Shown here one piece after another: positions 8,901-15,500 of a DNA stretch of 33,247 bases (positions are counted from its first letter, which is position 1; every line of letters begins with the position of its first letter). A program made the translations under genes and the position numbers. Below the pieces are notes generated by a model. The model was not told the origin of the DNA, ran no database searches, and saw only the letters and a program-made list of their open reading frames with translations. The DNA is taken from the NCBI GenBank assembly GCA_013298665.1, contig JAAFIK010000054.1, positions 1 to 33,247 of the forward strand, given 5' to 3'. The DNA is from Chitinophagales bacterium. Lineage in GTDB: Bacteria; Bacteroidota; Bacteroidia; Chitinophagales; Chitinophagaceae.

Positions 8901-10238
8901 TTATTTCATCTTAAAGGTTTCGAGAAATTTTGTGGTAAAATTACCTTTTCTGAACTCTTCATGCTGCATCAGTTGCAGGTGGAAGGGGATAGTGGTTTTG
9001 ATTCCTTCAATGACATATTCGCTGAGGGCGCGGTACATAGTATTGATGGCTTCCTCGCGTGTTTGCGCTATGGTAATGAGTTTGCCGATCATACTGTCGT
9101 AATAAGGCGGGATCACATAGCCCGCGTAAACGTGGCTGTCTACCCTTACACCATGCCCACCGGGTTGGTGCAATACGGTGATCTTACCCGGACTGGGTCT
9201 GAAGTCGTTGTACGGGTCTTCGGCATTGATCCGGCACTCAATGGCGTGCATGGATGGATAATAATTGCGTCCGGAAATTTTTTCGCCGGCAGCAATTTTG
9301 ATCTGTTCTTTAATCAGGTCATAGTTAACCACTTCTTCAGTTACACAATGCTCTACCTGTATGCGGGTATTCATTTCCATGAAGTAGAAGTTCCGGTGTT
9401 TATCCACCAGGAACTCAATGGTACCTACGCTTTCGTAATTGATGGCAGAAGCCGCTTTTATGGCCGCATCGCCCATACGTTCGCGGAGCTCCGGCGTCAT
9501 GAAAGGGGAGGGGGATTCCTCAACCAGTTTCTGGTGGCGGCGCTGGATGGAACAATCGCGTTCACTCAGGTGGCATACATTGCCATACTGGTCGCCGGCA
9601 ACCTGTATTTCGATATGCCGGGGCTCTTCCACAAACTTTTCCATGTAAATGCCATCGTTTTTAAACGAGGCGGCCGCTTCTGTTTTGGCCATATCATAAT
9701 TGCGCTCCAGTTCACTTTCCTCCCATACCACACGCATACCCTTACCACCACCACCGGCGGTCGCTTTTAGGATAACGGGGTAACCCACTTCTTTGGCAAG
9801 CCCTTTGGCCTGGTCCACACTTTCGAGTAAACCCTCACCACCGGGTACTACAGGAACGCCTGCCCTGATCATGGTTTCCTTCGCCGTAATCTTGTCGCCC
9901 ATACTGTTGATCATGGATGGGGTAGGACCTATAAATTTGATGCCATGGTCGGCACAGATCTGTGCAAATTTGCTGTTCTCGGCCAGGAAGCCATAGCCGG
10001 GGTGAATAGCATCGGCATTGGTGATCTCCGCAGCGGCCATGATGTGCGGTATATTGAGGTAACTGTCTGCACTCGCGGGTTTACCGATACAAACGGCTTC
10101 ATCAGCAAACTTAACGTGCAGACTGTCCTTATCGGCTGTGGAATATACGGCAACGGTTTTGATACCCATTTCCCGGCAGGTACGTATCACACGGAGGGCA
10201 ATCTCCCCGCGGTTAACAATCAGAATTTTTTTAAACAT
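8901..10238 (-). CDS. accC: Acetyl-CoA carboxylase, biotin carboxylase subunit
   Basis: This 445-residue protein is full-length for AccC. It starts MFKKILIVNRGEIALRVIR, the usual N-terminus of the family. The ATP-grasp domain has the glycine loop GGGGKGMRVV (about 165), the catalytic stretch HIEIQVAGD and FYFMEMNTRIQVEH with the metal and bicarbonate-site residues, and then the C-terminal lid domain. It uses ATP and bicarbonate to carboxylate biotin on AccB, the first half-reaction of malonyl-CoA synthesis for fatty acids. It lies 88 bases downstream of accB on the same strand, so the two are probably cotranscribed, and it is closed by a strong terminator. Nothing appears damaged. Confidence 0.97.
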   Translation of the reverse strand: MFKKILIVNRGEIALRVIRTCREMGIKTVAVYSTADKDSLHVKFADEAVCIGKPASADSYLNIPHIMAAAEITNADAIHPGYGFLAENSKFAQICADHGIKFIGPTPSMINSMGDKITAKETMIRAGVPVVPGGEGLLESVDQAKGLAKEVGYPVILKATAGGGGKGMRVVWEESELERNYDMAKTEAAASFKNDGIYMEKFVEEPRHIEIQVAGDQYGNVCHLSERDCSIQRRHQKLVEESPSPFMTPELRERMGDAAIKAASAINYESVGTIEFLVDKHRNFYFMEMNTRIQVEHCVTEEVVNYDLIKEQIKIAAGEKISGRNYYPSMHAIECRINAEDPYNDFRPSPGKITVLHQPGGHGVRVDSHVYAGYVIPPYYDSMIGKLITIAQTREEAINTMYRALSEYVIEGIKTTIPFHLQLMQHEEFRKGNFTTKFLETFKMK

Positions 10239-10326
10239 ATGATTCTCTTAATCTGTAGCCGGTGATTACCGGCAGTTTTAGCAATCTTACCCTACCTGAG
10301 TATGGCGGGCTGTGTTGAACAAAACC

Positions 10327-10800
10327 TTATGCGGGTTCTACGAGGAACAGGGGCTGGTCATATTCCACCGGACTGGCATCTTCCACCAATACCTTAACAA
10401 TGCGGCCTTTCACCTCGCTTTCAATTTCATTAAACAACTTCATTGCTTCAATGATACAAACGGTTTTACCTGGTGTTACCTCATCACCCACATTTACAAA
10501 AATGGGTTTACCGGGACCGGCCTGTCGATAAAATGTACCGATCATCGGGCTTTTGATGGTAATCAGGTTATCTGTTTTGGGAGCGGCTTTGGCTTCAGCA
10601 GCGGCAGGGGCAGCAACTGGTGCCGGCATAGCCGCCTGTACAGCAGGGGCTGCGGCCATCGTCATGCCACTTGCTATGATGGGTTGGGGATCTTTTTTCT
10701 GTTTGATGGTGATTTTCTGTCCATTTTCTTCGATGGTTACTTCGCCAATATTGGATTTATTGACGATTTTGATCAATTCCTGGATTTGCTTGAAGTCCAT
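10327..10800 (-). CDS. accB: Acetyl-CoA carboxylase, biotin carboxyl carrier protein
   Basis: I use the start giving MDFKQIQELIK, the standard AccB beginning; an in-frame ATG three codons upstream (10809) is also possible. The 157-residue protein has the N-terminal helix (to about 20), a short beta-rich part, an Ala/Pro-rich flexible linker (about 45-80), and a biotinyl domain. The target lysine lies in EAMKLFNEIES, and the thumb-type loop FYRQAGPGKPIFVNVG identifies AccB and not another lipoyl/biotinyl protein. It carries biotin between AccC and the carboxyltransferase. It is paired with accC downstream. The 216-base region separating it from efp contains two hairpins, so it probably has its own promoter; CATCTTTG and TACCTTAG (minus strand, near 10839-10855) are candidate -7 elements. 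Confidence 0.96.
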   Translation of the reverse strand: MDFKQIQELIKIVNKSNIGEVTIEENGQKITIKQKKDPQPIIASGMTMAAAPAVQAAMPAPVAAPAAAEAKAAPKTDNLITIKSPMIGTFYRQAGPGKPIFVNVGDEVTPGKTVCIIEAMKLFNEIESEVKGRIVKVLVEDASPVEYDQPLFLVEPA

Positions 10801-10923
10801 ATTATACATTTAAAGTTATTTAAATAACAGCCGGGTGGCTAAGGTAACAAAGATGCAGAATTAATATTTGAAAATCTTTTTAAAAAGCCCGAAAAAGGAC
10901 AAATTTGACTACAAAATGAGGCC

Positions 10924-10958
10924 AAAAAGCCATAAATCGGCTTAAAACCGGGCTTTTT
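10924..10958 (-). terminator. Second hairpin between efp and accB
   Basis: AAAAAGCC at 10924-10931 pairs with GGCTTTTT at 10951-10958. A smaller CGG/CCG pair lies inside the loop. Read on the minus strand it ends in a T run, so it could be a back-up terminator for efp or a leader structure for accB. Confidence 0.5.
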
Positions 10959-10970
10959 GACAGGTATCCG

Positions 10971-10994
10971 AAAAAACCCTGCCGGGGCAGGGTT
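10971..10994 (-). terminator. Rho-independent terminator of efp
   Basis: The stem AACCCTGC / GCAGGGTT closes a 4-base loop and, on the minus strand, is followed by six T residues. It lies 23 bases after the efp stop, the classic placement for an intrinsic terminator. Confidence 0.85.
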
Positions 10995-11016
10995 GGTATT
11001 TTTTATTGTTCGGAAC

Positions 11017-11583
11017 TTATTCTTTTACCCGCTCAACATATTCGCCTGTCTTGCTGTTGACACGGATCAATTCACCTTCATTGACAAAGAGGGGAACGTT
11101 TACGGTAGCCCCTGTTTCAACAGTAGCCTGTTTCAGCGTACGGGTGGCGGTATCGCCTTTTACACCGGGTTCGCTGTAAGTAACCAGTAATACAATCTTA
11201 TCGGGCAGTTCAACGCTCATGGGCAGCTCGGTTTCCGTATTGATCAGTACTGAAACTTCCTGGCCGTCTTTCAGGAATTGCGGGGCATCCACCATTGTTT
11301 CGGCAACAGTGATCTGCTCAAAAGTTTCGGTATCCATAAAACTATAGCCGGTATCGTCTTTATAGAGGTACTGGTATGCTTTGCGCTCAACACGTACAGG
11401 GTAAACCGTATCACCGCTGTTCCAGGTTTTTTCGATGGTGCGGTTATTGTCAACACCTTTCAGCTTTGCCCAAACCTTTGCTGCTGCGCGTGCGGTTTTA
11501 TTTTCACCAAATTCAATCACGCTGTAAAGGCTGCCGTCTAATTTGAGGATCAGGCCCCGGCTGATGTCTGCTGTATTTGCCAT
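11017..11583 (-). CDS. efp: Translation elongation factor P, Arg32-type loop
   Basis: This 188-residue protein is full-length EF-P. It has the three expected beta-barrel domains and ends with the family signature VPLFVNEGELIRVNSKTGEYVERVKE. EF-P binds between the P and E sites and rescues ribosomes stalled on polyproline. In domain I the loop reads NKTARAAAKVWAKL. Counting from the start and aligning without gaps to the Pseudomonas-type loop NKSGRNAAVVKMKL, the tip residue is Arg32, the position rhamnosylated by EarP. The E. coli-type KPGKG lysine is absent. A well-formed promoter lies just upstream and a terminator just downstream, so it is probably transcribed alone. Confidence 0.96.
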   Translation of the reverse strand: MANTADISRGLILKLDGSLYSVIEFGENKTARAAAKVWAKLKGVDNNRTIEKTWNSGDTVYPVRVERKAYQYLYKDDTGYSFMDTETFEQITVAETMVDAPQFLKDGQEVSVLINTETELPMSVELPDKIVLLVTYSEPGVKGDTATRTLKQATVETGATVNVPLFVNEGELIRVNSKTGEYVERVKE

Positions 11584-11606
11584 TGTACTATTTCAGTTTA
11601 AGGCGG

Positions 11607-11637
11607 CAAAGGTAAGGCAAATGGTATAATTGCCAAA
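11607..11637 (-). promoter_or_regulatory. Bacteroidota-type promoter of efp
   Basis: On the minus strand TTTG (11634-11637) is followed after exactly 19 bases by TACCTTTG (11607-11614). This matches the Bacteroidota primary sigma consensus, -33 TTTG and -7 TAnnTTTG with 19-21 base spacing. The transcript start would fall near 11600, giving a leader of about 17 bases. Confidence 0.75.
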
Positions 11638-11861
11638 AGTATGATGGGGCGGTGGTATAGCCGGGCAATAACAATGCCTGATGAATATGGTGCGGGGTTG
11701 TTCCAGAAATACACGGGGTAAAGCGAATTATCTGGAGTAAAAATCTGTTTGATGATTCACATTTTTAGAAACTGGCCGGATTTGAAAGTTTTACGATACA
11801 GGTATTTAATACTTGTATCTGCAAAAAGTCAGCATCACGGGATATTGTGATACGTATCAGT

Positions 11862-12566
11862 TTATAAACTTACCAGCCTGTTTCTGATGGCATATATAAC
11901 CAATCCAACCCGGTTTTTAATATTAAATTTTTCAAATACCGCGTCCCTGTATCCATCTATTGTTTTCGGACTCACGCACATTTTATCCGCAATCTCTTCA
12001 TAGATCAATTCGGTGCAAGCATACCGAATAAACTCTTTTTGTCTTGGATTGAGGCTCTCCCATATCTCATGATTGACCATATCTGTTGTAGTGTCTACGA
12101 TCACGGTATCTTCATTTTGAATAGAATGCACCAGCTTATTGGTTACAAAATCGGTGTAATAATAATTTTTCTTTGATATTGATTGCAGTGCTGCATGCAG
12201 ATCTTCTGGTTCCATTTCTTTGGACAAATACCCTTTCACACCAAGCTTCAGCATACGGACGATAGCTTCTTCGCGTTCTACCATTGATACGACTAAGACT
12301 TTTATATCCGGGTGGTTGTTCTTTAGCCAGGATACTGCTTCAAAACCATTAATCTCAGGCATTTCAATATCCATGATTACGATATCCGGCAATCGTTCGT
12401 GGTGTTCCTCTATTTTACTGATAAGTGCCTTCCCATTGCTGACGTCAAATAATAATTCGTACCGGTCATTATCCAGCAATTTGATAAGCCCTTTCCTGAA
12501 AAGCGTATGGTCATCTGCTATTGCAACTTTTATTCGATTATTTACTTCCATATCTGTTCTGTTCAT
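11862..12566 (-). CDS. LuxR/NarL-family response regulator
   Basis: This 234-residue protein has an N-terminal receiver domain (about 10-130). The acidic pair lies in VAIADDHTLFRKG, the phospho-acceptor Asp in VIMDIEMPEINGFEA, and the conserved Lys in GVKGYLSKEM. A linker of about 45 residues follows, then a LuxR-type helix-turn-helix at about 172-234 (LNPRQKEFIRYA, YEEIADKMCVSPKTIDGYRD). It should bind DNA when phosphorylated by the kinase whose stop lies 2 bases upstream. It is the last gene of a four-gene minus-strand operon. Natural targets to consider are its own operon and the divergent caspase operon. An alternative start at Met6 is possible. No strong terminator is visible after it. 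Confidence 0.92.
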   Translation of the reverse strand: MNRTDMEVNNRIKVAIADDHTLFRKGLIKLLDNDRYELLFDVSNGKALISKIEEHHERLPDIVIMDIEMPEINGFEAVSWLKNNHPDIKVLVVSMVEREEAIVRMLKLGVKGYLSKEMEPEDLHAALQSISKKNYYYTDFVTNKLVHSIQNEDTVIVDTTTDMVNHEIWESLNPRQKEFIRYACTELIYEEIADKMCVSPKTIDGYRDAVFEKFNIKNRVGLVIYAIRNRLVSL

Positions 12567-12568
12567 AT

Positions 12569-13363
12569 TTAAACGGGTAAATTGATGCGTATGTTTGTTC
12601 CTTTACCGCTATGGCTATATACGGTTAAGGTTGCAGCAATAGCCAGTGCCCGGTTACGGAGGTTACGTAATCCGGTACTGCTTTGTTTGTGCGGATCATT
12701 TTCTATGGTCACAGGATCAAATCCAATCCCGTCGTCCTTTATCGTTACATTAAAATGAGAGACCCCATATGAGAGAAGGATTTCAATGCTTTTGGCTTCT
12801 GCATGTTTTACGATATTGTTCAGCACCTCCTGACACATGCGAAACAAGATCAGTTCTTTATTGGCAGGTAAGCGGAACCTGTCTCCCGCAATACTGAATT
12901 CAATAGCATACAGATTGGCCTTCCGCAGATGATTGATATACTCTTCCAATGACTTTGCAAAACCTGTACGGGTGATTTGATCTGTATTTAAACTGCCGGA
13001 TAATGCTTTCATTTCTGCCATAAGTTGCTTTACCAATATTTTGGTGTCGGTAATCGCTTCTTTTACCGGATCCACCACTTCGGGGAGGACACTTGCCAGA
13101 TTGATATTGATAACCGACAGCGTGGGGCTGAAATTATCATGAATCTCTGTAGCAACATACTGAAGGGTCTGCTCTTGTATTTCTGCTTTCGAATGAAGTA
13201 TCTCCTGGGTGAAATTTTCCTGTAACTGCAATACCTCCTGCTGATGGCGATACTTTTTTTTCTGGTATAAGAAAATAAATGAAATGATCACAATTCCCAA
13301 TGCGAAAAGCAGACAGGTGCCAAAAATGACGACCACCCAGATTATCTCTTTTTCCTGTAGCAT
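12569..13363 (-). CDS. Sensor histidine kinase, NarX/DesK-like
   Basis: This 264-residue protein has one N-terminal membrane helix (about 7-31) and almost no extracytoplasmic sensor. A coiled linker follows, then a HisKA_3-like dimerisation helix with the phospho-acceptor His in ATEIHDNFSPTLS. The C-terminal HATPase_c domain has the N-box in FRMCQEVLNNIVKHAEA, the G1 box DDGIGFDP and a G2 region GLRNLRNRALA. Because it has little outside the membrane, it probably takes its signal from the membrane or a partner protein. The 7-TM gene upstream overlaps it by 22 bases and is the obvious candidate. It should phosphorylate the LuxR-type regulator downstream. Confidence 0.9.
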   Translation of the reverse strand: MLQEKEIIWVVVIFGTCLLFALGIVIISFIFLYQKKKYRHQQEVLQLQENFTQEILHSKAEIQEQTLQYVATEIHDNFSPTLSVININLASVLPEVVDPVKEAITDTKILVKQLMAEMKALSGSLNTDQITRTGFAKSLEEYINHLRKANLYAIEFSIAGDRFRLPANKELILFRMCQEVLNNIVKHAEAKSIEILLSYGVSHFNVTIKDDGIGFDPVTIENDPHKQSSTGLRNLRNRALAIAATLTVYSHSGKGTNIRINLPV

Positions 13364-14004
13364 AGAAAAGCGATTGAAAAGGTGAGGTAGGCCAGAATGC
13401 CCGCTGTAATGACAAGGATCATAAAGGTTTCAGCCGTTTCAGGAGACCGGCGGAGCATGATGTTGATTAAGGAAAGTGCGAGCAGACTTCCCAGATGTGA
13501 AATGAATACACCAGTACTGATCCAAAAGCCAGGATCACTTTTTAGCGGGACGACCTCTTTTGTATTCAGCAGTTGATAATAATAAGACAGGCTGAAAAAA
13601 ATCATCGCACTGCCGGCAAAGAGCTCTGAATAGGTATTCAATATCAGGACACCTTGTATAAAGAGCAGATTGATAACAGCAAAAACCATATATAACCCAC
13701 CCAATAGCGGTATACTGCGCCTTAGTTTCGGGATATACAGAATATTGTAGAAAAAATAGAAAAGAAACAGGTACATAGGGATATGAAAAAGGTTGTAAAA
13801 CCATTGATTCGATTGGCCATAAGCAGTAAACTTATACAACCAGTTTGGCCAGATATAAGCAAAGAACTCTCCTGATATGGTGAAAAGCAGGAAAAAGGAG
13901 AAGTGCCTGAAATGCTTAGCCATATCCAGCCTGAACGCGTTCAGGCTGGATAAATAACTAAGGAAAAGTACGACAAGTGCGGTATGGTTCAGCACATATG
14001 CCAT
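13342..14004 (-). CDS. Seven-transmembrane protein, probable sensor partner of the kinase
   Basis: I place the start at MAYVLNHTALVV, giving 220 residues; the upstream in-frame codons overlap the preceding gene and look non-coding. About seven hydrophobic segments fill the chain (near 4-22, 34-52, 68-92, 98-118, 124-146, 160-184 and 193-216), with only short loops and a basic end, CYRKKR. I recognise no named domain; the layout recalls 7-TM sensory modules. It lies 17 bases after the 148-aa gene and overlaps the kinase gene by 22 bases, so translation is probably coupled. A membrane partner that senses for the kinase is inference. Codons 18-28 contain a perfect 30-bp DNA palindrome. Confidence 0.75.
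   Translation of the reverse strand: MAYVLNHTALVVLFLSYLSSLNAFRLDMAKHFRHFSFFLLFTISGEFFAYIWPNWLYKFTAYGQSNQWFYNLFHIPMYLFLFYFFYNILYIPKLRRSIPLLGGLYMVFAVINLLFIQGVLILNTYSELFAGSAMIFFSLSYYYQLLNTKEVVPLKSDPGFWISTGVFISHLGSLLALSLINIMLRRSPETAETFMILVITAGILAYLTFSIAFLCYRKKR
13923..13952. repeat. Perfect 30-bp palindrome inside the 7-TM gene
   Basis: The 15-base half-site TATCCAGCCTGAACG is followed at once by its exact reverse complement, with no spacer. It is in coding sequence, about 52-81 bases after the chosen start of the 7-TM gene. A match of 15 base pairs by chance is very unlikely in a window of this size. It could be an operator, a cruciform or an mRNA hairpin. Confidence 0.9.
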
Positions 14005-14021
14005 AGGTTGTTTGTATTTAT

Positions 14022-14468
14022 TTATTGCGTATAAACCATTGTTTGATTTTTGCAAAGGGGCGGACAAAGGGTCAGGGTATCAATATTCTTTTTGACGTCC
14101 TTCTCAAAAGTAACCGCCCTTGTAGCATACGCCTCGCTTTGTTCAATAACAATGTCTTCATGATTATCGGTTTCGCTGTTGTAAAAAGTAGGCACAAAAA
14201 TAACAGTCAATTGATCGGGATACAGATGATCATCGCTGCTGTGCGCACCAAAGTAAATCCGGAGCCCATCTGCATGCTGGTAGTACATCTCCCGCATCAG
14301 TTCTTCAAATTGCTCAAGAGAATACCATCCGGATTCTGTATCCGGTTTTCCCATGGCGTTACTGAGCAGCGGGAGCTTCTTTTCCCGGTAATTCTTAATA
14401 CGTTGGGCAACGACATCCTGATAAATAAAGGTACTGGGTAAGGGCTTTACATTTTTTGTTACTGACAT
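14022..14468 (-). CDS. Uncharacterised 148-aa cytosolic protein
   Basis: I choose the start MSVTKNVKPLPSTF; the 16 codons upstream in frame are AT-rich leader. The 148-residue protein has no signal peptide or membrane helix. The centre reads YYQHADGLRIYFGAHSSDD, then LTVIFVPTFYNSETDNHEDIV, a pattern I associate with small uncharacterised Bacteroidota proteins, without a known function. The C-terminus contains CPPLCKNQT. It is the first gene of the minus-strand operon with the 7-TM protein, kinase and regulator, and it starts 249 bases from the divergent caspase gene. A weak promoter candidate (TTG, 20-base spacing, TTATTTTG) lies at about 14499-14529. A role in the caspase system is inferred from position only. 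Confidence 0.8.
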   Translation of the reverse strand: MSVTKNVKPLPSTFIYQDVVAQRIKNYREKKLPLLSNAMGKPDTESGWYSLEQFEELMREMYYQHADGLRIYFGAHSSDDHLYPDQLTVIFVPTFYNSETDNHEDIVIEQSEAYATRAVTFEKDVKKNIDTLTLCPPLCKNQTMVYTQ

Positions 14469-14600
14469 AGTAAAAAATTTAGTGTGAAAAATATTTTTCA
14501 AAATAAGGCTATGCAAACTGCCATAACAATAGTGATTTCACCCAAAAGTACGAAATGGGCTCAAAAGCGACCTTTTCAACGTGGGATAACTGTAAAATCA

Positions 14601-14630
14601 GGAAAAACACGGTGCTTACCGGAAAAACAC
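14601..14630. promoter_or_regulatory. Paired direct repeats in the divergent intergenic region
   Basis: GGAAAAACAC occurs at 14601-14610 and again at 14621-14630, a 20-base step close to two helical turns. The pair lies between the divergent operons and could be a dimer binding site, for example of the LuxR-type regulator. This is positional inference. Confidence 0.4.
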
Positions 14631-14655
14631 CCAGGCGAAATAGCAGGATTCCCCC

Positions 14656-14687
14656 CTTGTACAGCTCTCCTGGGTACAGCAAATTTG
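14656..14687 (+). promoter_or_regulatory. Candidate promoter of the caspase operon
   Basis: CTTG at 14656-14659 is followed after 20 bases by CAAATTTG at 14680-14687, one mismatch from the Bacteroidota -7 element TAnnTTTG. A transcript would start near 14694, about 24 bases before the caspase ATG. Confidence 0.4.
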
Positions 14688-14717
14688 CAAACAGATTCTA
14701 AACCAACAACATCGCTT

Positions 14718-15464
14718 ATGCCCAAAGGACTTTCATTACACATAGGGGTAAACTACTACGACAATAAAAGCTACAGGCAAATAATCGAAAGGCCTATTCC
14801 CCCATTGCCTAATTGTGACCGGGATGCTATGGCTAAAAAGGCAATCGCAGACCGGTTTGCATATACATCGGCTCTCCTCATAAACAAAGATGCTACTGCA
14901 ACTGAAGTGACAAAGGGTATTGCTGCCGCAGGTGATTACCTGGATGATGGTGACATGTTTTTCCTGAGTTTTTCCGGGCACGGCAGCCGCATGAAAGATC
15001 GCAATGGCGATGAGGATGATGGGTATGATGAAACCTGGTGTCTGTATGATCAGATGTTGGTGGATGATGATCTTTTTGAATTGCTGAAACGCTTCCGTCC
15101 CGGTGTAAGGGTTTTAATTATTGCCGATAGTTGCCATTCGGGAACCAGTGCAAAAGACTTGTTTGAAGAAGTGAACCGTCCCGGAGGTGAATTCCCGTTA
15201 CACAAAACAGGTGATGTACTCGCTTCCTGTTTATTGATGGCAGCCTGTCAGGATGCAGGGCAAGCCATGGCTCCGGGCAACATGGGCTATAGCCTTTATA
15301 CTCATTGGATGTTGAAGATACTGGAACGATATGCTTTCTGCGACAGCTACCGGGAGTTGCACAACCGGATCAGCCGGCAAATGCCCTCAAATATCACCCC
15401 CAACCTGTTTCCCTTTGGCCCGGGCGCACATCAGTTTATGCAGCGACGGCCTTTTCAAATTTAG
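14718..15464 (+). CDS. Caspase-like cysteine protease (peptidase C14, metacaspase/orthocaspase type)
   Basis: The start chosen gives MPKGLSLHIGVNYYD, where the first beta-strand of the caspase fold begins; an N-terminal extension reaching back to about 14484 is open but lies in the promoter region and looks non-coding. The 248-residue protein is essentially a bare p20-like caspase domain with a short p10-like end. The catalytic His88 lies in FSGHGSRMKD, followed by an acidic NGDEDDGYDETW typical of metacaspases, and the catalytic Cys139 is in IIADSCHSG. It has no signal peptide or membrane helix, so it should be cytosolic. Bacterial caspase-like proteases act in regulated death, defence and stress pathways. 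It leads five same-strand genes with gaps of 36, 21, 6 and 6 bases. Confidence 0.93.
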   Translation: MPKGLSLHIGVNYYDNKSYRQIIERPIPPLPNCDRDAMAKKAIADRFAYTSALLINKDATATEVTKGIAAAGDYLDDGDMFFLSFSGHGSRMKDRNGDEDDGYDETWCLYDQMLVDDDLFELLKRFRPGVRVLIIADSCHSGTSAKDLFEEVNRPGGEFPLHKTGDVLASCLLMAACQDAGQAMAPGNMGYSLYTHWMLKILERYAFCDSYRELHNRISRQMPSNITPNLFPFGPGAHQFMQRRPFQI

Positions 15465-15500
15465 CCATTCAGTTATACGTGTGTTAATAAAACTATTATT

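Noticed and set aside
9439..10265. Several + strand frames across accC
   Set aside because: All are antisense to accC, which is complete and strongly conserved.
11848..11859. TGATACGTATCA palindrome after the LuxR-type regulator
   Set aside because: It is short, would leave a 4-bp stem as RNA, and has no T run; not enough to call a terminator or operator.
14484..14717. 78-codon N-terminal extension of the caspase frame
   Set aside because: It begins with GTG, overlaps the promoter region of both divergent operons and the direct repeats, and has no caspase-like sequence before MPKGLSLHIG.
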